Shown here one piece after another: positions 23,461 to 34,647 of a DNA stretch of 64,000 bases; position 1 is the stretch's first letter, and each line of letters opens with the position of its first letter. The notes under the pieces are model-generated. The model worked only from the letters and a program-made list of their open reading frames with translations. It was not told the DNA's origin and did not search any database. The translations under genes and the position numbers were made by a program. The DNA comes from Avena insularis (lineage: Eukaryota; Streptophyta; Magnoliopsida; Poales; Poaceae), in assembly GCA_023614405.1 (NCBI GenBank), contig CM042690.1, forward strand, positions 668,368,802-668,432,801, in the 5' to 3' direction.

Positions 23461-26279
23461 TTTGGTTGTTATCTAATGTTTTCTCAAACATGCAGAGGCA
23501 ACCCCAAGTTCAAAATAATTTTCATAAATTGCTGGTAATTATTCTGCTGACAAGTATACTTTACACTAATTAATTTCCTCAGAGAGTTTCACATATCCAT
23601 TTGAGATGAATCAAATCCCTACTGAGAGGTATTTGACATACCTATCATCCAGCACAGGTTCTATGCCAAGGTGAATAGAATCATGCCTTTAACAATAATA
23701 ACAAAAATTGCAACTTTCTGCCTTGGATAAATTCTCTAGGTTAAACCAAGTGTGTTATTGACCTAATTCCATCTCCTAGTATCTCATATTATCAATATCC
23801 ATCAAATCCTAGCAGCTCAGAATTTATTGAGCTCTGGTTAAAGTTTAGTGAATTAAATACTTCTGCAATGGGTATTTTCACTAAATAAATAACTCTAGGA
23901 GTTTGGCAACTCAAAAAAGAGTGAATCCAATTTCTACATAAAGGTACTTTAAATGCCTACCACATAACCTTGGAATCAACTCAATATCTTCTGTAGAATT
24001 AATCTGGTGAAAAAGAGAAAAACTATATAGAACTGCCTTTGGGAATTTCCTGAGGGCATTCTGGTAAATCTTTTGACTTGATTCCAACTCTAGATGGTTC
24101 AGTACATCAAACACTACCTGACTACCCAAGGGAATAATTTTTGGAGCTCCAGAACTCTTCTGGTGAATTATTTCCTTAAACTAGAGTTTATTCCACTATA
24201 GAAATCATAATTAAATCTAGAAAATTGATATTCAAGTGAAACCACTTGTAGTGGTTTTGTCTTGTCAAGACCTATCTGAGGATATCATGGTTAACCTTGG
24301 GTAGCCTACTCACCACAGACCCCTAATCCAAGTTCATGATATCTAGCCTTGACAACTATCTTCCAAATAGAAAAACACTACAATGGCAATTTAGTAGTTC
24401 CACTATCAATACCCAACATCTCCAAAACCTCCCAAGTTCAGTAGTACTCCTTATGTTTGTTTGCTGTATGGTTTGATGCATGTATGCCTTGTATTGATTG
24501 TGGACTTGTCTACTTGCATGTGCACCTGATGACGACGATAGTATGAGTGTTTGACGTCAAGAAGGAAGGGACTTCTTATTATTGTTATTGGGTATTCTTG
24601 GTATTCTTGGTCATCTGAAGAAGTCCAGGGACTTATTGCTGACCACAGGCAATCCACCACTCCTGAACTCTGATATATGTCCTACTCTCTTTTATCTGTT
24701 TTGTGTCCTCTTTATAAATTGCATTATCTACCTACATGTCTTGTTTTACAAATATTGCAATGGTAACTTGGCTCCTCCAAGTTATGACCTTGTGCCCTTC
24801 GAGGCACCACCCCGATGTACCTACCATTTTATCCCTTTAGATCGAGAGTATGATGGTTAGCACCCTACCTTGTTGGAAACCCCCGGTTTTGAGAAAATAA
24901 ACTATTTTGGGATTTACCCCACTACAAAGGTTTTAAACTGATTTATAAAACCCTTGGGAAGAGGCATCGTTCTAAGCGGATGTTTTAAAGAAAGAAATGG
25001 TGATGATGAGCAATGAAGGTGATGGGATGTTCTACGCCTTTACCGAAACAATTTTTATCCACGCAACCACATTACCCCAGGTGCTGGGGCTTAACTCGTA
25101 GTTTGTCCGCATTAGCCGAGGCAACTTCTACCATGCTTATAGGGAGAGATCCCTGGAATTCCAGGCAGGCGCTACCAGATCACGGATCTGAAGCCTGTTG
25201 CTTGTTTTGGCAAGAGTGAGCCTGAACTAGCAGGAGGCCGGTGCAACAATTGGGTCTCCCGCGGACGGTATGACTTGGAGTACGGAAGGAACTGGAGTCA
25301 CCAGATTTAAGGTATACGCCAAGTTGTGGCTTGGGTATGCGCGTGTACGGAAGGCAGGACTATGGCTGGGAGCCACATACTCGTTGCCGGGGAGAACAAA
25401 CCCAAAAGGAAGAGCATGCCTTTGCTAGTGTAGACAAGCGAAAGGTTAGGTTTGATTATCTGGACCCCCATCTACAGTGGTAGTGGGCCGTGGTTGTATC
25501 CCGGTGGATGTATTGATTCTTGTGGGGAAAGTGCGCAAACTCTACAGAGTATAACCTATTCGAATAGCCGTGTCCACGGTCAAGTACGGTTGTAAAGGTG
25601 TTGGCTAGGAGTACGCAAAACTATGCTTGTTTGGGAAACAAGGACGAAGAGGACGAAGGTTCCGGGGGAACCCGAGTTCGAAAGCGTTGTTTTGACCCGA
25701 GGGGTCGAAGAGGTTTAAAAAGGGTTTTTACTCCAAAACTATTTTCAAAACTCTTTTTCAACAAAGAGATGGAGATGTCTTGACCTATAAAACAAAGGCA
25801 TGTTTTCAAACTCTTTTTCAACAAAGATATGGAGATGCCATAACTACAAGAGGTAATCTAGGCTTTTCAAAAGCAACCCCAGATAGGGCTATCTCGCCAC
25901 ATCCAGACTTGCATTTCCTTATGTCATTATCTTGCTGGTTTGCGAGTACATTCAGAAGTTCTCACGGCTTTGTCCCTGGCTATTTACTTGGCTAGACTTT
26001 CAGAGATTCGACCTCGGAAGATTCAGGTGAGGTCCAGCGAGCTAGGACGTATTCCCAGTCAGTTGCTTGTAGGTTGAGGCACGATTGGGCTCTACGCATG
26101 ATGGTTTTCCGCTGCTAAGGAGGTTGTAGCCAGAAAGGCATTGATGTAAGTCTTGTAATTCGTATGTTTCGGATGATGTAATGATACATGTCGGTTATGT
26201 TCCACGGCTCATTGATCATGGGAACATGGATGTTTGCATAACAGGGATTTCTCGGATGAATAATCCAGGGGAGCCCACA

Positions 26280-28820
26280 GATATGGATGGACTCAAGGCA
26301 AGCCACGGGTGCATATGTCTCTCCATAATCAATGCCTTCAATTTGAGAGAACCCTTGTGCAACCAATATTGCCTTTTTCCTCACAACAATTCCATGCTTA
26401 TCTTGCTTGTTCTTGAATATCCACTTGGTGCCTATAACATTGCGGCAATCTTTTGGCTTTTCAACTAACCTCCATACTTTGTTTCTCTCAAAGTTGTTGA
26501 GATCTTTGTGCATTGCATCCAACTAATCCGAATCTTCAAGAGCTTCCCATACTTTCTTTGGTTCCACCATGGAAATATGTGCTTGGTACTCACCAAAGTT
26601 CTTTAGTTGAGCTCGAGTGGATATCCCTTTTCTTAGATCTCCTACCACATTCTCAAGAGTGTGGTCTCTTAATTCCAATATTCTATCCATTCTAGCTTGG
26701 CGACGAGATTCAATCTCCTTGTTGTTTCTTGGGGGGGTCACTTCATCATTTTGGTCCTCGTCTTGACCATGAACTTGACCTTGATCATCATTGGAATTGT
26801 TATCTTCTACAAGAGGCAAAAATTGACCTTGGTCTTGATCAAGCATACTTCTAGACAGGCGTTGAGCTTCCCTTATGGCAGTTTCTATATATCTTCCTTG
26901 TGTAATAGACTTAGCACCGCTTGACATTCTGACAAATGGAAACTCAAGCACCTCATGGCTAGAGGTTTCTTCTTGATCAACAAGTTGAGGGTCCACAGCT
27001 TGTCTTTGGCATGGGTCATTGTTGTCCTCGATAGGAGCTTGTTGATGTTGTGAAGATGAGAGCTCCACTTGAGTAGAACATAGTTCTTCTCGATCCGCCA
27101 TAAGGGCTTCCTCAATAGGACAGATGAAACCCGCACCCATTCTTCCTATGGCATCCTGAGGCATTTCATCATCTACATCACAGACATCAACACACCCGTC
27201 TTGGGGACCATCATATTCTTCAAACACCACACTACAAGATTCTATGATAGTTCCGGAGAGCTTGTCATAGATTCTATAAGTGTGGGATTCGAGACCATAA
27301 CCAACAAAAATACCCTCTAATGCTTTGGAATCAAACTTGGACAAACGAGTACCCTTAATGCGATAGAAACACTTACAACCGAACACCCGGAAGTATGAAA
27401 CGTTGGGCTTGTTACCGGTAAGAATTTCATATGGATATTTAAACTCCGCCAACATGGTCCTTTCCATATCAATAAGAGTTTGGTTCTTCCTATCAGCTAC
27501 ACCATTTTGTTGAGGGGTATATGCAGCGGAATATTGATGTTTTATCCCCTCATCACTAAGAAATCCATTCAATGTGTAGTTCTTGAACTCGGTACCATTG
27601 TCACTTCTTATTATTAACACCGGGACATTGTGTTGACATTGAGCCATGTTGATGAAGTCAATGAAGTTTTCTTGGGTCTCACTTTTCAGCTTGAAGAAAT
27701 ATACCCATGTGTATCTTGAGTAGTCATCAACAATCACCAAACAATATTTCTTCCCTCCAAGGCTTACATGAGACGGAGGACCAAATATATCCACATGAAG
27801 GAGATCCAAGATCCTCTTGGACTTGATGTAGTTCTTTGGCTTGTGGGGAGAATCATGCATCTTTCCTTCAACACATGCCCTGCACACACGATCTTTGGCA
27901 AAGCACACATTTTCTTTTAGTCCAACAATATGACCATCCTTGTGGAGGCTTTGCAAAGTTCTCATATTGACATGGGCTAGACAGTGATGCCATAACCAAC
28001 CCACATCGGCCTTTCCGAATAAGCACATCGCACTTGTAGTGGTTTTCCCAGAGAAGTCCACCACATACAAGTCATTTTCGACGTACCCAACAAAAGCGAC
28101 CTTTAGAGACTTGCTCCACATGAGGATCACAATATCATTATCAATAAAGACGGCAAAGCCCATCTTTCCAGGAGCATGGACTGAAAGTAAATTATAGCCA
28201 AGGGTCTCAACAAGCATGACATCCATGAGTGTGATATCGTGTGCAACCACAACTTTGTCGAAACCCATTACCTTAGACTTTGACTTGTCGACATATGTCA
28301 CGGATATTTGATCAACATTTGGTCTCAACTCCTTGACACTAGATGCGCTTTCAGTCATATGACTTGTGCATCCACTATCAAGCACCCATTTCGACCCTCT
28401 GGAAGCATGTCTAAAAAAGATCAAACTAGTTTTTAGGTACCCATTTTTCAATGGGTCCTCTTTTGTTAGCAACAAGGGTCTTGGGAACCCAAATAGACCA
28501 AGCAATATAACCATCAAATGGGCCAACATATTGTGCATACACATCACATAATAATCACGCATTAAAACATAGTGAGGGTTAGCACTTCCCGCAAAATCAT
28601 CATGAGACATAGTTTTGCCACTCGTGGACTTACTATCCACAATGACCTTGTCTTTTTCTTGTGTGGAATTGGCCTTCTTCTTGTTGTTGTTGTTCTTCTT
28701 CTTCTGCTTGCCTTTAGAGACAAAGCCAATGCCTCCTTTCTCACTATTTGACCTTTGCTTACTCAAGCGTTCATCAATTGACTTGTTTCCTTTGGGAAAG
28801 GTGGCCTTAGCTAGCCCCAT
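26280..28820 (-). pseudogene. pol: Sirevirus D protease, integrase and reverse transcriptase start
   Basis: One frame runs from 28820 to the break at 26280, with a single stop, TAG at 26525-26523. In order it has a basic linker (KKKNNNNKKK), the protease active site (WVLDSGCTSHM, where Copia proteases have D-S/T-G), the GAG-pre-integrase HxxxH/CxxC block (HHCLAHVNMRTL...CRACVEGK) and the integrase core. The core keeps all three acidic positions (LLHVDIFGP, IRSDNGTEF, and Asp in QNGVADRK where Glu is expected). A linker and the reverse transcriptase start (MHKDLNNFERNKVW, GTKWIFKNK, AILVAQGFSQ) follow. The change of the third integrase acid to Asp and the TAG are its visible defects here. Confidence 0.9.
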
Positions 28821-28893
28821 TTCAACCTAGAATTTTCTTCAAGTATACTTGTACAACTAGAGGGAATGAAAGTACTAGGTGAAGTGATATTGG

Positions 28894-29415
28894 TCAATTG
28901 AGTTTGAGGCTTTTCACGGGACTTTGTGAGTAACAATGGTTCACTTTCCAAGGCCTTATGAGCCTTGTCAAGCATCCTAAAGTCCTCGGTAAGTTTTTCA
29001 TGAACAACACCAAACTCAATCTTGTCCTTTTAGCCCTTTTATATTTAGCAATAGCATGGTCACGTTCCTTGATGAGTTTATTAATAATGAGATCATTTTG
29101 TTCATCAATCCCTTCTAGTTTAGTTTCAAGAGACATTCTAGTTTCTTGTTCTTCTTCTAGAGCATTATTTAGAGCTTCTACCTCAATCATGTGCTCTCTT
29201 CCTAATTTACATCTCTCATCTAGAAGTTCTTGAGTGTGTGCAAGTTGATTTAAGAGGTCCACAACATGTTTCTTGTGTTCCCCTTGCAAGTTGTTCATAA
29301 ACACATCAAAAGCAACTAATTCCTTTTTGACCTCAAGGGATAACTCATCATAAAATTCATCATTGACTAAAGAGGTGGAGTGTGATGATGATAATACCTC
29401 CGTTCCTCTTGCCAT
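28894..29415 (-). pseudogene. gag: Sirevirus D coiled-coil part of Gag-Pol
   Basis: Charged, Leu- and Glu-rich stretch (LNNALEEEQETRMSLETKLE) with heptad character, probably a coiled coil. It lies between the zinc knuckle and the protease, where Sireviruses carry an extended helical region. It is in the same frame as the Gag segment upstream (stop near 29446). It loses frame about 29020-29040, and at least one more shift is needed to reach the protease frame at 28820. Confidence 0.7.
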
Positions 29416-29445
29416 AAGGCAAGTGATGTTCTTGTTGGATATATT

Positions 29446-30399
29446 CTAATTTGGAGATTCGAAGAGTGAGAATGTAGGGGTAGAAGTAGTGGCAAGAGCC
29501 GCCACACCACTTGATGTTTCCTCTTCTTCATCTTCATCATCATCATCATCATCATCATCATTAGAGGAGAATTCTTCATGTGTGATCAAGACACTTTCAC
29601 CCGACTTCTTGTTGGTTGAATTCCTTTTGATGAAGGGTTTCTTGTAAGGAGCTTTGGAGGTCTTCTTCAACACAAGTTTACCCCCATGATCTTCTATTTT
29701 CTCATAGGGACAAGCGGCAACAAAGTGATAATGGTCACCACAATTGAAGCAAGTTCTCAACTTGGACCCATTATCTCTTCTCCCGTTGGGGTTGCTTCTT
29801 CGTTGCATTTCCATCTTGGCCTTGGCGGGATCTTTCCAAAAGTTTCTTGCATAGATGGCCATGTATTCACCATGAGAAACCTTGACATCTTCGGGGTGGC
29901 TCATTGAAAGTCCCTCATCACTCCCTTCATCTTCATCATACTCCACAACCTTGGCCTTCAAGGCAAGATTTACACCACTACTTATTCCAATGGCACGAGC
30001 ACGGGCATCTTTGGCATTCTTGGCAGCAACCTTGAAGGCAATCATCTCTTGCATAACTTCATTGGAGGTCATGATATGGTAGTTGTGTCTTCCTTGGAGA
30101 CCCTTCAAGTCAGTGGGCTCGAAAGGCATGAGAGCACTCACATACTTCCTCTTGATCCAAGCATCATCAATGTGAGAGGCACCAACATTCCTGAAGGCGG
30201 TGACTATGGATTTGAGTCTTCGATACATGTCTTCATGATCCTCACCATCCTTCATGAAGAAACCTTCGTCCTCATTGCTTAAGGCATCATATCTATTTCT
30301 TCTCATACTCTCATTGCCAACAAACAAGTTAATGAGAGCATCCCAAGCTTCCTTGGCGGTATTGTAGTGCTCAATGTGGGGAAAATCCTTTGGCACCAC
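29446..30399 (-). pseudogene. gag: Sirevirus D Gag core with zinc knuckle
   Basis: 317 codons with the Copia Gag core (AKEAWDALINLF, EDMYRRLKSIVTAFRNVG, MPFEPTDLKGL) and one CCHC knuckle (CFNCGDHYHFVAAC). An acidic run of Asp/Glu encoded by a (gat)n microsatellite follows. It is in the same frame as the Gag start at 30954, separated by stops at 30559-30564 and 30406-30408. Gag would form the virus-like particle and bind element RNA. Confidence 0.85.
29520..29562. repeat. Trinucleotide microsatellite (tca/atc)n in gag
   Basis: Uninterrupted run of about nine tca/atc units with flanking cttcatctt-type units. On the minus strand it encodes the Asp/Glu-rich tail of Gag. Confidence 0.85.
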
Positions 30400-30558
30400 T
30401 CCAAGTTAGATCATGTGCAAGGCAGTCGCATTGAGTTGGTTATTGACCACTTCTCTTCTAGTCAAGTTGGTTGGATCCTTAATTTTGAGTCCTTCTTCAA
30501 TAATATTCCACAAATCAATGCAAGAGCTGCGCACATGAGATTTCATTAAAACTTGCTA

Positions 30559-30954
30559 CTAAGCAAAAGTATGTGCAGCTAACTTATATGGGTCACCTCT
30601 ATTATTTATATGTGGGTGAGGAATAGGAGGGTCGGGAGAGTACCATCCGGGAACCGCATGGTGCTCTTCCTTCCCATCACCCCTTTTGGTGGTGGAGTCA
30701 GTGGAATTATGTTCATCCCCTGCCACTTCATCCAAGGGCTTAGTCGGAGCATTTGCCTTTGGGTTAGGTGGTGTTTCCTCTTGAGAGGGAGGATGTGAGG
30801 TTGGCTTATTCCTAACAAGTTGCTCAACGAGTTGGCGCAACTGTTGGATTTCATTGCCCAAGGTAGAGCTCAAGCTTGTTTCCAAATTCTTGAGATCTAC
30901 CATGGTCACCGAATGGCTAGCCTCACTTTCTCCCTCATCTCCTGGGTTGCCCAT
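30559..30954 (-). pseudogene. gag: Sirevirus D Gag N-terminus
   Basis: It opens at ATG 30954-30952 (MGNPGDEGESEASHSVT), only ~37 bp from the primer site. It has a short helical segment (LKNLETSLSSTLGNEIQQLRQL) and a Pro/Thr-rich linker, and ends in PYKLAAHTFA before two successive TAG codons. It continues in the same frame as the Gag core. Confidence 0.75.
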
Positions 30955-30990
30955 AATCTCTTAGGCGGTTAAGCCCGAATAAAGAGCCGA

Positions 30991-31003
30991 GGCTCTGATA
31001 CCA
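30991..31003 (-). other. tRNA-Met primer binding site (Sirevirus D)
   Basis: The minus strand reads TGGTATCAGAGCC, two bases inside the LTR end at 31006. Confidence 0.85.
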
Positions 31004-31732
31004 ATTGAAAGGATTGTATGGGCACCTAGAGGGAGGGGTGAATAGGTGCTACTTCAAATTTTACTCTTTTTCAATTTAGGGTTTGGCACAAAAGGTAAAT
31101 TCTCTAAATTATGCAACTATGGTGAATTTACCTATATGACAACCTAGCACTTATACTAAGCAAGAACTAGATATGTAAAGTGCGATAAAGGATACAAGTA
31201 ACCAAAGTGGAGCACGCGGAGACACAAGGATTTGTTTCCCGTAGTTCCTTCCTTTTGAGGAGAAATACGTCTATGTTTGGACAGGGGGTGGTTTCAAACC
31301 ACCAACGCCATGAGAGGCCTCCCTTGTTCTCCGATGAACCTCACCCCAACGGGTTCAATTCACCTCTTCCAATATACGGCAACCTTCGAGGTGGAAGCTG
31401 GCACCTTTACAATGAGTTCGGGGCACACATCCACAACTTAATTGGAGGCTCCCAAATACAAGCAAGCTGTTAAACAATCAAAGACAAGCTTGTAAGAACC
31501 AAATCAAAAGCTAGGGTTTCCAAAGAAACACTAGAGCATGGGGGCCCTCAAGTGAATGAGGGGGAAATGAAGATCTCTCTTGGTGAAGCTGTAGATCAAG
31601 GCCTCCTCCTTCAATTCTCCAAAGATCAATGACTTTGGATGGTTGGATGAAGAGATCTTGTTGCTTTGGTGGATCAAATGGGCATGGTGTTCTTTAGTGG
31701 GACGAGCAGCTGGAGGAAGGGGATAAGGTCCT

Positions 31733-31741
31733 CTATTTATA
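31733..31741 (-). promoter_or_regulatory. LTR TATA box (Sirevirus D)
   Basis: The minus strand reads TATAAATAG. The palindrome cluster lies immediately upstream in U3. Confidence 0.6.
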
Positions 31742-31784
31742 GCCCTTCACTCCACAGAACCGTTTTCTGACCGTTGCAGAAAAG

Positions 31785-32107
31785 TCAGACCAGAGACTCC
31801 AGCCTGCACACTAGAGACTCCGGTCCACACCAGAGATTCTGGCCCATCTCCGGACCAACGTCCGGACCAGCGAACAGATTGACCTAGCCCTTCTATGAGC
31901 CAAGTGGACCGGAGACACCGGTCTAACCACACCGGAGACTCCGGTCTAGGGCTTGGACCAGAGACACCGGTCAGACCTCCAGACCATGCGCCGGATCACC
32001 TATCTAGCTGACCTAGGCAGAAATCTGGAGCCCCTCCGGAAATTCCTGGGGAAACTCCAGACCACACCGGAGACTCCGGTCTAGCCAGACCAGAGACTCC
32101 GGTCTAG
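31785..32107. repeat. Cluster of ACCGGAGACTCCGGTC-type palindromes in U3
   Basis: About ten full or half copies of a 16-bp palindrome, variants of accggagactccggtc or accggagacaccggtc, occur within ~320 bp just upstream of the TATA box. Examples start near 31788, 31812, 31917, 31931, 31957, 32067 and 32088. Clustered CCGG-type palindromes are a described hallmark of Sirevirus LTRs. They may be enhancer or methylation targets. Confidence 0.8.
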
Positions 32108-32265
32108 AATTCCTAGGAACATGTAAATATTGCAGGGAAAGTTCCATAGGCCAAGGGTCCTTTTCACTTTGTATTATATCAACTTGTAGACAATAGCATA
32201 CTATAAAATGCTCTACTTGTTGTTAACGAACACCAAAAGTGATTATGACAGTAAATGTCCTTTCA

Positions 32266-33065
32266 AAATCGAAGGGGTCTTTCGGGCATGCCTTGGCCAG
32301 GCTGGTGTAGTCAATACACATACACCAAGTCTTGTTTTTATTCAATACCAGGACTAGGTTGGCTAGCCAGTCTGGGTGGTATACTTCCATGATAAACCCG
32401 GCTGCAAGGAGCCGGGTGATCTCGTCACCAATGATCTTCCTCTTCTCTTCTGCGAACCGGCGCAGGGGCTGCTTGACCGGCTTGGCATCCGGCCGCACGT
32501 GGACTGAGTGCTCGGTGAACTTCCTCGGCACACTTGGCATGTCCTTGGGTGACCATGCGAAGTTGTCCCAATTCTCATGGAGGAAGTCGACGAGCGTGCC
32601 TTCCTATTTGTCGTCCAAGTTGGCACCGATGGTGACGAACTTGGTCGGGTCGGTAGGGTCAAGCAGGATCCTCTTCATCTCCTTGGCCGGCTGGAAAGCC
32701 GCGTCACCAACTAGCTTCCTGCTAGCCAACACCTCTTGTTGGGCCACAGCCATGTTGCGCATGATCTTGCGCTTCTCTTCGGCTATGATGAGGGCTTCAG
32801 CCAGCTTGGAGCCAGCTGACGCGCACTCCATCGACCGCCTGAAGCAGCCGGCGATGGTGATCACGCCGTTTGGCCCCGGCATCTTCGTCTTGAGGTATGC
32901 ATAGTGGGGGACGGCCATGAACTTGGCGAGGGCGGGACGCCCGAGGAGATCATGGTAGGAGCTTGCTAGGTTCACCACCTCGAACCATACCGGCTCGCAC
33001 CGGAAGTTCTCCTTGGTCCCGAAGATGACGTCCAGCTAGATTTTACCCAGCGGGGCGCAAGCTGG
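32266..33065 (-). mobile_element. TAT-type Gypsy E, protease to reverse transcriptase segment
   Basis: The continuation of Gypsy E from 52763-56182, separated by the insertion at 33066-52762. It is cut at 32266 by Sirevirus D within the polymerase. The rest of pol and the 3' LTR are outside the window to the left. TSD copies of the inner insertion are gctgg (33061-33065) and gccgg (52763-52767), with one mismatch. Confidence 0.85.
32271..33060 (-). pseudogene. pol: Gypsy E protease C-terminus and reverse transcriptase N-terminus
   Basis: One reading frame carries the region after the protease (LLGRPALAKFMAVPHYAYLK, MPGPNGVITIAG). It then has the reverse transcriptase start (MPSVPRKFTEHSVHVRPDAKP, WCMCIDYTSLAKACPKDPF), where Sirevirus D interrupts it before the catalytic box. 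The only stops in this part are TAG at 33038-33036 and 32606-32604. Both sit where CAG (Gln) would fit, so simple C-to-T changes could explain them. Confidence 0.85.
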
Positions 33066-34475
33066 TGATACAATGCTAACGTATCTATAATTTTTGATGT
33101 TCCATGCTTGTTTTATATCTACTTTCTTATGTTTTGTCCATACTTTGGAGTACTTTTACACATTTTCTAGGACTAACCTATTAACAAGATTCCACAGTGC
33201 CAGTTGCCTGTTTTCTGCTGTTTTTCGTTCCAGAAAAGTCAAAAAATGAATATTCTCGGAATTGGACGGGACAAAAGCCAAAGTCGATATTTTACCGGAA
33301 GACTCACGGAGCCAGAAGACGAGATGGAGAGGGGTCAGGGGCTGGCCACACCAAAGGGTGGCGCGGGTCCCCCAGGCCACGCCATCAGGTGGTGTGGGCC
33401 CCTCAGGCGCCCACTGACCTTGCCTCTTCGCCTATAAGAAGCCTCCCGATGAAGAAACCCTAAGGAATCCAGCCTCCAGCCATGAAAAGTTCCGCAGCGT
33501 CGCCGCCACCGAAGGGGAGATTCGGGGGATAGAAAGTTTCTGTTTCGGCACCTTGTCGAGATGGGGAAGTGCCCCCGGAGCCATCTCCATCGATCTCCAC
33601 CACCATCTCCATTGTCGTTGCTGATTCACATGATGATGAGGGAGTAGATCTCTCTCGAGGCTAAGGGCTCTACCGGTAGCTATGTGTTCATCTCTCTCTA
33701 TGCATGATCATATTGTGATCAAGAGCTTTGTAATCAAGTAGATCTACCTTGCTACTCAAGTGCTTTAATAGATCTCTGCTCTCCCCATGTGTGTGAAAGT
33801 GATAGCATGCACACCATGGTGGCACTTAGGCTAGAGATTACAATTACTTATTATGAGTTAAATTTGGAGTTGGATGTTTCTATGAAATTGTGGTGTTTGT
33901 TGGAACCATCTAGAGCTCAAGGTGACACTATGGGGTTATCTAAATGGAGAAAGCGGACTTTGAGGAGTGATGTTATAGCCCTACCATGGATTAGAGTGTC
34001 CAACCGGAGAGTAGTTTAGAGTAGTATCATAAAGAGAAGATATTTATATGAGAGTGTTCACTAGTGAAAGTATGATCCCTAGGCCTTTTTCTAAGCATTG
34101 AAACACTGTTTGCAACTAGATCTGTTACATGTTTGCTTGCTTCCATCTTTATTTCAGTTTGCCTTTAGTCTCTTCGACACCATCAAGCTATTTTCTGGCA
34201 CCGTTGTCTTATATCCATACCACTTGTATTTCACTATCTCTTCGCCGAACTAGTGCACCTATACACCTGACAAGTGTATTGGTGTGTTGGGGACACAAGA
34301 GACTTCTTGTATCTTGACTGCAGGGTTGCTTGAGAGGGGATACCTTTGACCACTTCCTCCCTGAGTTCGATAAACCTTGGGTGATCCACTTAAGGGAAAA
34401 CTTGCTGCTGTTCTACAAACCTCTACACTTGGAGGCCCAACAACTGTCTACAAGAATAGAAGTGCGTAGACGTCA
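33066..34475 (+). repeat. 5' LTR of element F
   Basis: It starts TGATACAATGCTAACG and ends GTAGACGTCA. A TATA-like CTATAAG lies at 33432-33438. It is closely similar to the 3' LTR halves flanking Gypsy G. Confidence 0.85.
33432..33438 (+). promoter_or_regulatory. LTR TATA-like box (element F)
   Basis: CTATAAG follows gcctcttcgc and is repeated in the 3' LTR at about 38708-38714. Confidence 0.45.
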
Positions 34476-34485
34476 AGCTATTTTC

Positions 34486-34503
34486 TGGCGCCGTCGCCGG
34501 GGA
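34486..34503 (+). other. Primer binding site of element F
   Basis: TGGCGCCGTCGCCGGGGA, 10 bases after the LTR. This TGGCGCC type (tRNA-Asp-like) is used by Athila-clade elements. It is followed directly by a donor-like GGTAAGG at 34504-34510. Confidence 0.75.
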
Positions 34504-34647
34504 GGTAAGGTAAAAGGTACTCACATCCTCTGGCTACTAAACTATCTTCTAGTACTGTAGCTGGTGTGTGAGTGCTCGAAGTTATTTCCTTTAGATTCTG
34601 CAATTATATCTTTTTGTTTCTTGTTTTTATTTCACTAGTTAGGCTTA

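Larger units (their letters stand above)
22464..26279 (+). repeat. Large-LTR element, 3' LTR part 2
   Basis: The LTR resumes after the atttt duplication. It holds a promoter-like region (TATA at 22683), a ~650 bp GC- and CT-rich block, AT-rich sequence to 24670, and the end homologous to 8275-9804. It ends GAGCCCACA at 26279. The next five bases gatat (26280-26284) should be the right target duplication; the left partner is outside the window. Confidence 0.8.
26280..32265 (-). mobile_element. Sirevirus (Maximus-like) Copia retrotransposon D, 5' part
   Basis: Minus strand: 5' LTR (31006-32265), primer site, gag, coiled-coil extension, protease, integrase and the first ~80 codons of reverse transcriptase. 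It is cut at 26280 by the large-LTR element. The rest, including the 3' LTR, must lie left of the window. The long Gag with coiled coil and the cluster of CCGGAG...CTCCGG palindromes in the LTR support the Sirevirus lineage. It was itself inserted into the reverse transcriptase gene of Gypsy E; aaatc (32266-32270) is one copy of its target duplication. Confidence 0.85.
31006..32265 (-). repeat. 5' LTR of Sirevirus D
   Basis: 1,260 bp, bounded by perfect 8-bp inverted ends TGAAAGGA (31006) and TCCTTTCA (32265). It contains a TATA box (31733-31741) and, between the TATA box and the 5' end, a cluster of short palindromes (31785-32107). Confidence 0.85.

Noticed and set aside
29520..29562. Possible CRISPR-like or regulatory repeat
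   Set aside because: It is a plain trinucleotide microsatellite inside gag.
30991..31003. tRNA gene suggested by tRNA-like primer sequences
   Set aside because: Only the 13-18 nt complementary to tRNA 3' ends are present at each site, with no tRNA fold around them.
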